Positions 56,990 through 64,000 of a stretch of 64,000 bases of DNA are shown here, piece after piece. Source of the DNA: Pseudomonas paraeruginosa PA7 (lineage in GTDB: Bacteria; Pseudomonadota; Gammaproteobacteria; Pseudomonadales; Pseudomonadaceae). Each line of letters begins with the position of its first letter. Position 1 is the first letter of the stretch. The notes under the pieces are model-generated. The model ran no database searches. It was not told the DNA's origin and was given only the letters and a program-made list of their open reading frames with translations. The position numbers were made by a program, and so were the translations under genes. Location: NCBI RefSeq assembly GCF_000017205.1, contig NC_009656.1, positions 5,572,501 to 5,636,500 of the forward strand, read 5' to 3'.

Positions 56990-59503
56990 TCAAAGGCTGC
57001 GTGCGACTTCGACCTTCTCGAACACTTCGATCTTGTCGCCGACCTTCACGTCGTTGTAGCTCTTCACGCCGATGCCGCACTCCATGCCGGCACGCACTTC
57101 GGCGACGTCGTCCTTGAAGCGACGCAGGGATTCCAGCTCGCCCTCGAAGATGACCACGTCGTCGCGCAGCACGCGGATCGGACGGTTGCGGTGCACCATG
57201 CCCTCGGTGACCATGCAGCCGGCGATCGCGCCGAACTTCGGCGAGCGGAACACGTCGCGCACTTCGGCGATGCCGAGGATGTTCTCGCGCAGGTCGCTGC
57301 CGAGCATACCGGTCAGGGCCTTCTTGACGTCTTCGATGATGTCGTAGATCACGTTGTAGTAACGCATATCCAGACCTTCGGCTTCGACGATCTTGCGCGC
57401 GCCGGCGTCGGCGCGCACGTTGAAGCCGAACAGCACCGCGTTGGAAGCCAGCGCCAGGTTGGCATCGGACTCGGTGATGCCACCGACGCCGCCGCCGACC
57501 ACGCGGACCTGCACTTCGTCGTTGCCCAGGCCGCTGAGCGAGCCTTGCAGGGCCTCGAGCGAACCGCGCACATCGGCCTTGAGGACGATGTTGAGGGTCT
57601 TCTTCTCTTCCTGGCCCATGTTCTCGAAGATGTTTTCCAGCTTGCCGGCATGGGCACGCGCCAGTTTCACCTCGCGGAACTTGCCTTGACGGAACAGGGC
57701 GACTTCGCGGGCCTTCTTCTCGTCGGCGACCACGGTCATCTCGTCACCGGCGTCCGGCGTGCCGTCCAGGCCGAGGATCTCGACCGGGATCGACGGGCCG
57801 GCTTCCTTGATCGGCTTGCCGTTCTCGTCGAGCATGGCGCGGACGCGACCGTAGTTGATGCCGACCAGCACCATGTCGCCCTGACGCAGGGTACCGTCCT
57901 GGACCAGCACGGTGGCCACCGGGCCACGGCCCTTGTCCAGGCGCGACTCGACCACCACGCCACGGCCCGGGGCCGACGGAGTGGCTTTCAGTTCGAGCAC
58001 TTCCGCCTGCAGCAGGACCGCTTCGAGCAGTTCATCGACGCCAGTACCGAGCTTCGCCGAAACCGGGACGAAGGGAGCGTCGCCGCCCCACTCTTCCGGG
58101 ATCACGTCGAGAGCGGCCAGGCCGTTCTTGATGTTGTCCGGGTTGGCTTCGGGCTTGTCGATCTTGTTCACCGCGACCACGATCGGCACACCCGCCGCTT
58201 TCGCGTGCTGCACGGCTTCCTGGGTCTGCGGCATCACGCCGTCGTCCGCCGCGACCACCAGGATCACGATATCGGTCGCCTGGGCGCCACGGGCACGCAT
58301 CGCGGTGAACGCGGCGTGGCCAGGGGTGTCCAGGAAGGTCACCATGCCACGCTCGGTTTCGACGTGGTAGGCACCGATATGCTGGGTGATGCCACCGGCC
58401 TCGCCCGCGGCGACCTTGGCGCGGCGGATGTAGTCCAGCAGCGAGGTCTTGCCGTGGTCGACGTGGCCCATCACGGTCACGACCGGCGCGCGGGTGACCG
58501 CTTCGCCTTCGAACTTGAGGGACTCGGCCAGTTGTTCTTCCAGCGCGTTCTCGCTGACCAGCTTGACCTTGTGGCCCAGCTCTTCGGCGACCAGTTGCGC
58601 GGTTTCCTGGTCCAGGACCTGGTTGATGGTCACCGGGGAGCCCATCTTGAACATGAACTTGACGACTTCGGCGCCCTTGACCGACATCTGGGCGGCCAAC
58701 TCGGCTACGGTGATGGTCTCACCGATGTTCACTTCACGCACGATAGGTCCTGTCGGGTTCTGGAACCCGTGCTGGTTGCGCTTCTTCAGCTTCGACTTGC
58801 CACCACGGCCGCCACGACGGTAGCCATCGCTTTCCTCGTCGGTGCTGCGCGGGGCTACGCGCGGAGCCGGAGCCTTTTCCTTTTCCTTGACCGAAGGACG
58901 GTGCTGCGTGTGCTTGCGGTCGCGGCGCTCGTCGTCCTCGTCACGCTTGGGCACGCGACGCGGTTCTTCCTTCTTGCGCTCTTCGGCGGCGGCGGGCTTG
59001 GCCACCGGCTCGGCCGCGGCGACCTCGACGGCAGCCGCCGGCTGGGCGCTGACCGCCTCTTCCGCAGCCTTGGCACGCGCGGCTTCTTCCGCCTTGCGGG
59101 CTTCTTCCTCGGCACGCTGGCGTGCCGCAGCCTCTTCCGCCTTCAGGCGTTCGGCTTCTTCCGCGGCGCGCTGCTCCTCGAGCTCACGCTGGCGCTCGGC
59201 CTCGATCTCGTCGGGGCTGCGCTTGACGTAGGTCTTCTTCTTGCGAACTTCGACGCTCACCGTCTTGCTGCCACCGACCTTCAGGGTGGTGGTGGTCTTG
59301 CGTTGCAGGGTGATCTTGCGCGGTTCGCTGGCGCGATCGCCATGGCTGCCTTTCAGGTGGGTCAGCAGCGCTTGCTTCTCGCTATCCGTTACAACTTGTT
59401 CGGCACTGGTGTGCGGCAGACCTGCGTCACGCATCTGCAGCAGCAGGCGCTCCACCGGTGTGTCGACCACCTGGGCCAGTTCTTTCACCGTGACTTGCGT
59501 CAT
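56990..59503 (-). CDS. infB: translation initiation factor IF-2
   Basis: 837 aa. An IF2N domain (about 1-50), a charged Ala/Glu/Lys/Arg linker (about 95-240), then the G domain with [17 protein letters not shown] (P loop near residue 345), DTPGHAAF and NKIDK, and domains II-IV that bind fMet-tRNA. Family-typical length for Pseudomonas. It loads the initiator tRNA-fMet whose gene is at the head of the same region. PA4744 in PAO1 from memory. Confidence 0.97.
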   Translation of the reverse strand: MTQVTVKELAQVVDTPVERLLLQMRDAGLPHTSAEQVVTDSEKQALLTHLKGSHGDRASEPRKITLQRKTTTTLKVGGSKTVSVEVRKKKTYVKRSPDEIEAERQRELEEQRAAEEAERLKAEEAAARQRAEEEARKAEEAARAKAAEEAVSAQPAAAVEVAAAEPVAKPAAAEERKKEEPRRVPKRDEDDERRDRKHTQHRPSVKEKEKAPAPRVAPRSTDEESDGYRRGGRGGKSKLKKRNQHGFQNPTGPIVREVNIGETITVAELAAQMSVKGAEVVKFMFKMGSPVTINQVLDQETAQLVAEELGHKVKLVSENALEEQLAESLKFEGEAVTRAPVVTVMGHVDHGKTSLLDYIRRAKVAAGEAGGITQHIGAYHVETERGMVTFLDTPGHAAFTAMRARGAQATDIVILVVAADDGVMPQTQEAVQHAKAAGVPIVVAVNKIDKPEANPDNIKNGLAALDVIPEEWGGDAPFVPVSAKLGTGVDELLEAVLLQAEVLELKATPSAPGRGVVVESRLDKGRGPVATVLVQDGTLRQGDMVLVGINYGRVRAMLDENGKPIKEAGPSIPVEILGLDGTPDAGDEMTVVADEKKAREVALFRQGKFREVKLARAHAGKLENIFENMGQEEKKTLNIVLKADVRGSLEALQGSLSGLGNDEVQVRVVGGGVGGITESDANLALASNAVLFGFNVRADAGARKIVEAEGLDMRYYNVIYDIIEDVKKALTGMLGSDLRENILGIAEVRDVFRSPKFGAIAGCMVTEGMVHRNRPIRVLRDDVVIFEGELESLRRFKDDVAEVRAGMECGIGVKSYNDVKVGDKIEVFEKVEVARSL

Positions 59504-59530
59504 GCACTTCTCTCCTCAGGCCGCGACTGC

Positions 59531-61012
<1,482 letters not shown>

Positions 61013-61056
61013 TGTACGCCTCGCCTTTCAATCCATTGGATCCGCGGATTCGCGTC

Positions 61057-61515
61057 TCAATCAAAACGGGGAATGATGTTGGCCTTGTCGATCGAATCGA
61101 TCGGCAGCAGGTACTCGTGATCGTCCACCAGGACCACCACATCCTGCTCCTCCACACCACGGAGAATGCCTTGGTAATTGCGTCGACCCTCGTAGGGTGA
61201 ACGCAGCCTGATCTTCACTTGCTCGCCGGCATGCTTGGCGAACTGTTCGAGGGTGAACAGCGGCCGATCCATGCCCGGCGAGGACACCTCGAGGGTGTAC
61301 TCGCCGCTGATCGGGTCTTCGACGTCGAGAATACCGCTGACCTGCCGACTGACGGCTTCACAGTCATCGATGAGGATGCCTTCGGGGCGGTCGATATAGA
61401 CGCGCAATACCGAATGACGACCCTGGGAAATGAACTCGACGCCCCAGCACTCATAGCCGAGCGCCTCGACCACAGGGGCCAGCAAGGCCTGCAACTGTTC
61501 TAGCTTGCTCGACAC
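61057..61515 (-). CDS. rimP: ribosome maturation factor RimP
   Basis: 152 aa from a GTG at 61515 ([18 protein letters not shown]). N-terminal domain, then the [25 protein letters not shown] region and a small Sm-like C-terminal barrel. It helps assemble the 30S subunit. It is the first protein gene after tRNA-fMet, with two hairpin terminators between. The longer frame upstream crosses those hairpins and is not used. PA4746 in PAO1 from memory. Confidence 0.96.
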   Translation of the reverse strand: MSSKLEQLQALLAPVVEALGYECWGVEFISQGRHSVLRVYIDRPEGILIDDCEAVSRQVSGILDVEDPISGEYTLEVSSPGMDRPLFTLEQFAKHAGEQVKIRLRSPYEGRRNYQGILRGVEEQDVVVLVDDHEYLLPIDSIDKANIIPRFD

Positions 61516-61543
61516 CTGATCGCCTCGCGTATGTCGTAGAAAC

Positions 61544-61565
61544 AAAAAATGGGCGAAACGCCCAT
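61544..61565 (-). terminator. second terminator ahead of rimP
   Basis: On the minus strand ATGGGCG, loop TTT, CGCCCAT (61565-61549) followed by TTTTTT (61549-61544). It lies between tRNA-fMet and rimP, only 29 bases before the rimP start, so transcription of the operon must read through it or start inside. Confidence 0.8.
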
Positions 61566-61610
61566 CCCTAAATAGCCACACGGAACCGTGGCATGGACTG
61601 TCCAGCTAAC

Positions 61611-61631
61611 AAAAAGCCCCTATAAAGGGGC
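61611..61631 (-). terminator. tRNA-fMet terminator
   Basis: On the minus strand GCCCC (61631-61627), loop TTTATA, GGGGC (61620-61616) then TTTTT (61615-61611). Just downstream of tRNA-fMet. Confidence 0.8.
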
Positions 61632-61641
61632 CCTGAAAAAC

Positions 61642-61718
<77 letters not shown>

Positions 61719-61780
61719 TCAAAGCTGGTGCAAGATTATACGACCGAGACCCAGGAGGGTCAACCGAACCTTGCGGATAC

Positions 61781-61802
61781 AAACCCCGCAGAGCGGGGGT
61801 TT
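61781..61802 (-). terminator. hairpin between tRNA-Leu and tRNA-fMet
   Basis: AAACCCC(C)GC on the minus strand (61802-61793) pairs with GCGGGGTTT (61789-61781) around a short AGAG-type loop. The T run is only three, so read-through to tRNA-fMet is likely. Confidence 0.6.
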
Positions 61803-61809
61803 GCTTATA

Positions 61810-61895
61810 TGGTACCGAGGAGGGGACTCGAACCCCTACAGCCTATGGCCACTACCACCTCAAGGTAGCGTGTCTACCAATTCCACCACCTCGGC
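61810..61895 (-). tRNA. tRNA-Leu (GAG)
   Basis: 86 nt with CCA encoded and a long variable arm, as expected for class II tRNAs. Anticodon GAG in loop TTGAGGT between stem CTACC and GGTAG. It starts 13 bases after the secG stop, so it is probably processed from the tpiA-secG transcript. PA4746.2 in PAO1 from memory. Confidence 0.97.
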
Positions 61896-61908
61896 AGAAA
61901 CTTTTCTC

Positions 61909-62298
61909 TTACTTCTGTTCAGGAGCCGCCGGTACATCACCTGCGCTTTCCGCAGGCTTGGACTGCTCCTGAAGTACCGGCACATCGTCAGCGGCCGGTG
62001 CTTTCTCTTGCTTCTGCTCCAGGACTGCCGGATCGGGCAGACCGATGTGTTGCAGAGCATCAGACTTCTCTTTAGCGAAGTACGCTAAGCCAAGGCTGGT
62101 CAAGAAAAAAACCGCTGCCAGTATACCAGTAATCCGACTCAAAAAGGTAGCGGAACCTTGGCTTCCGAAAACAGTTGCCGAAGCACCGGCACCGAAAGAA
62201 GCCCCTGCATCCGCGCCCTTGCCATGCTGGACGAGGATCAGGCCAACCAGACCCAACGCCATCAGCAGGTGCACGACAATTACGACCTTTTCCAGCAT
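61909..62298 (-). CDS. secG: protein translocase subunit SecG
   Basis: 129 aa. Two membrane helices (about 2-22 and 53-75) joined by [20 protein letters not shown], the conserved Gly-rich loop. The C-terminal tail (about 90-129) is a soluble Glu/Pro/Ala/Gln-rich extension longer than in E. coli. It assists the SecYEG channel. It is two bases after tpiA and followed at once by tRNA-Leu. PA4747 in PAO1 from memory. Confidence 0.95.
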   Translation of the reverse strand: MLEKVVIVVHLLMALGLVGLILVQHGKGADAGASFGAGASATVFGSQGSATFLSRITGILAAVFFLTSLGLAYFAKEKSDALQHIGLPDPAVLEQKQEKAPAADDVPVLQEQSKPAESAGDVPAAPEQK

Positions 62299-62300
62299 TT

Positions 62301-63056
62301 TCAGCTTCCCGCGGCACGACAGATCGCACCGAACTCATCCGCATTCAGGGAGGCCCCACCTACCAGCCCCCCATCGATATCCGGCATGCCGAACAATTCG
62401 GCTGCACTTGCCGCCTTTACGCTTCCGCCATAAAGGAGTCGCACACCTTTTGCGACCTCGGCATTTTCCGCTGCCAGTTGCGCGCGGATCGCCGCGTGCA
62501 CTTCCTGGGCTTGCGCGGGGGACGCGGTCAACCCGGTCCCGATCGCCCAGACCGGCTCGTAAGCCACGACTGCGCGAGCAAAAGCTCCAACACCCAACTC
62601 GTCGATCACGCTTCCCAGCTGCCTCGCGACAACCTCCAGCGTCTTGCCCGCCTCGCGCTCCGCCCGGGTCTCCCCGACACACAGCACCGGCACCAGGCCA
62701 CACGACTGAGCCGCGGCAAACTTGCGACTCACAACCTCGTCACTCTCGCCGAGAATCAGGCGACGTTCCGAGTGTCCCACCAGGACCATGCCGCAACCGG
62801 CATCCGCCAACTGACTGGGAGCTATCTCGCCGGTCAGCGCGCCTTGCATCGGCTCGACGGCGCTATTCTGCGCACCTACGCCGATCGCCTTGCCAGCCAG
62901 GCCCTGAACGACCTGACTGATGAACAAGCAAGGCGGCATCACCGCCACATCGACTCCGCTCGGCAACGCCAGCTGACGCAAGCCTTTGATCAAGTCGGCC
63001 ACACTGGAATGCGTACCGTGCATTTTCCAGTTACCGGCCACCAAGGGTCGACGCAT
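62301..63056 (-). CDS. tpiA: triosephosphate isomerase
   Basis: 251 aa. Interconverts dihydroxyacetone phosphate and glyceraldehyde-3-phosphate. Active-site parts: NWKMHG (lysine), GHSERR (His95 region), [11 protein letters not shown] (Glu) and [10 protein letters not shown] (phosphate site). Between glmM and secG as in other pseudomonads. PA4748 in PAO1 from memory. Confidence 0.97.
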   Translation of the reverse strand: MRRPLVAGNWKMHGTHSSVADLIKGLRQLALPSGVDVAVMPPCLFISQVVQGLAGKAIGVGAQNSAVEPMQGALTGEIAPSQLADAGCGMVLVGHSERRLILGESDEVVSRKFAAAQSCGLVPVLCVGETRAEREAGKTLEVVARQLGSVIDELGVGAFARAVVAYEPVWAIGTGLTASPAQAQEVHAAIRAQLAAENAEVAKGVRLLYGGSVKAASAAELFGMPDIDGGLVGGASLNADEFGAICRAAGS

Positions 63057-63121
63057 GCTGTACCTCGCGGGGCAAAGTGGGCGCAGATGTTACTCAACAG
63101 TTCCCAGACTGGCAAGCAAAA

Positions 63122-64000
63122 TCAAGCACATACCTCAGAAACAATTTTCGCCAGCTGTTCGGCGTGCGCGCGGACCGTGGCCTCCTCGTCGCCTTCGACC
63201 ATCACTCGCACCAACGGCTCGGTCCCGGACTTGCGCAGCAGGACGCGGCCGCGCCCACCCATCTGTTCGGTGACCCGCGCGCTGGCTTCCTTGACCGACG
63301 GATGCTCGAGCGGATCGCTCTCGCCCTTGAAACGCACGTTGATCAGCACCTGGGGGCACTTGCGGATGCCCTGGCGGGCCTCGGCGAGGGTCTGGCCGCG
63401 ACGCTTGAGCGCCATCAGCACCTGCAGCGCGGCAATGATCGCGTCGCCCGTGGTGGTGTTCTGGCAGCAGACGATATGTCCGGAATTCTCTCCACCCAGC
63501 ATCCAGTTGCGCGCCAGCAGCTCGGCCATCACATAGCGATCGCCGACCTTGGCCCGCACGAACGGGATATGCAGGTCCTGGAGCGCGAGCTCCAGACCGA
63601 GATTGCTCATCAACGTACCCACCACGCCGCCCTGGAGGCGCCCGCTTTCCTGCATGTCGCGAGCGATGAGGAAGAGCAGTTCGTCGCCATCGACGATCGC
63701 GCCGGTATGGTCGACCATCATCACCCGGTCGCCGTCGCCGTCGAAGGCGATGCCCAGGTCGGCATGATGCTCGATCACCGCCGCCTGCAGGCCGTCCAGG
63801 TGGGTGGAGCCGCACTTGTCGTTGATGTTCAGGCCGTTCGGGCTGGCCGCCAGCACGGTGACCTCCGCGCCCAGCTCGCGGAATACGTTGGGAGCGATCT
63901 TGTAGGTGGCGCCGTTGGCGCAATCGAGCACGACCTTGAGGCCGTTGAAATCAGTGCTGGTCGGCACGCTGCTCTTGCAGAACTCGATATAGCGTCCCGC
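63122..64000 (-). CDS. glmM: phosphoglucosamine mutase, C-terminal 292 residues (5' end beyond the window)
   Basis: The gene runs off the right edge; the part present, starting [11 protein letters not shown], should be residues about 154-445 of the usual 445. Metal loop [11 protein letters not shown], sugar-binding GGENSGHIV and the phosphate-binding [15 protein letters not shown] are present; the catalytic serine lies outside the window. It converts glucosamine-6-phosphate to glucosamine-1-phosphate for cell-wall and LPS precursors. PA4749 in PAO1 from memory. Confidence 0.95.
   Translation of the reverse strand, partial: AGRYIEFCKSSVPTSTDFNGLKVVLDCANGATYKIAPNVFRELGAEVTVLAASPNGLNINDKCGSTHLDGLQAAVIEHHADLGIAFDGDGDRVMMVDHTGAIVDGDELLFLIARDMQESGRLQGGVVGTLMSNLGLELALQDLHIPFVRAKVGDRYVMAELLARNWMLGGENSGHIVCCQNTTTGDAIIAALQVLMALKRRGQTLAEARQGIRKCPQVLINVRFKGESDPLEHPSVKEASARVTEQMGGRGRVLLRKSGTEPLVRVMVEGDEEATVRAHAEQLAKIVSEVCA

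Overview
This window is high-GC DNA (mostly GC-ending codons) that I recognise as a chromosomal core segment of Pseudomonas aeruginosa. Gene order and protein lengths match what I remember of the PAO1 interval PA4691-PA4749. The diagnostic signposts are the tandem prrF sRNAs beside the phu haem-uptake locus, cbrX-cbrA-cbrB-crcZ, and the rimP-nusA-infB-rbfA-truB-rpsO-pnp operon. I see no prophage, insertion sequence, CRISPR array, integron or compositional island; genes are dense and almost all intact. The only partial genes are msrQ at the left edge and glmM at the right edge.

Layout. 1-5.4 kb (minus): msrQ/msrP methionine sulfoxide repair, pssA, and branched-chain amino acid synthesis ilvI-ilvH-ilvC. 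5.9-10 kb: a DUF4124 protein, a YqcC-like protein, a TPR-like lipoprotein and the cell-wall synthase mrcB. 10.2-13.5 kb (plus): a two-domain kinase-like protein, a pentapeptide protein, a TfoX C-terminal-domain protein and the cAMP-binding protein CbpA. 13.5-21.1 kb: iron and haem, with PrrF1/PrrF2 (and the read-through PrrH), the phuS-T-U-V-W operon and the divergent haem receptor phuR. 21.2-31.8 kb: mostly small or uncharacterised proteins (Rieske, DUF4136-like, DUF4345-like, DUF411, two aminotransferases, a PhzF-like isomerase, a YpfJ-like metallopeptidase, a SecD-P1-like lipoprotein), a purine permease, trmA and sfsA. 32-38.6 kb: dksA, gluQ, then the CbrX/CbrA/CbrB system and the sRNA CrcZ. 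38.9-47 kb: pcnB-folK, panB-panC, panD, pgi, acsB. 47-52.7 kb: a MpaB/DUF2236 protein, a giant DUF748 protein, two tandem DUF2845 proteins, a CsbD protein and an OsmY-like BON protein. 52.9-64 kb (minus): glmM-tpiA-secG-tRNA-Leu-tRNA-fMet-rimP-nusA-infB-rbfA-truB-rpsO-pnp.

How parts fit together. Two RNA-centred regulatory circuits dominate. In the iron circuit, two Fur-boxed promoters drive near-identical sRNAs next to the Fur-regulated haem receptor and haem trafficking genes; read-through from prrF1 to prrF2 gives a longer RNA, linking iron and haem status. In the carbon circuit, CbrA/CbrB activates a sigma-54 promoter for CrcZ, whose A-rich motifs titrate Hfq/Crc; the upstream activating half-sites appear to overlap the cbrB terminator. 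The right end is the conserved translation/transcription/RNA-decay operon preceded by two tRNAs and two successive terminators.

Nothing here is a clearly new multi-gene system. The least explained items are a large, strongly structured 5' leader in front of the purine permease, a stand-alone SecD-P1-like lipoprotein, a sigma-54-type promoter in front of the BON protein, a perfect DnaA box inside the apparent near-leaderless promoter of mrcB, and the PA4734-PA4737 block of unknown function.
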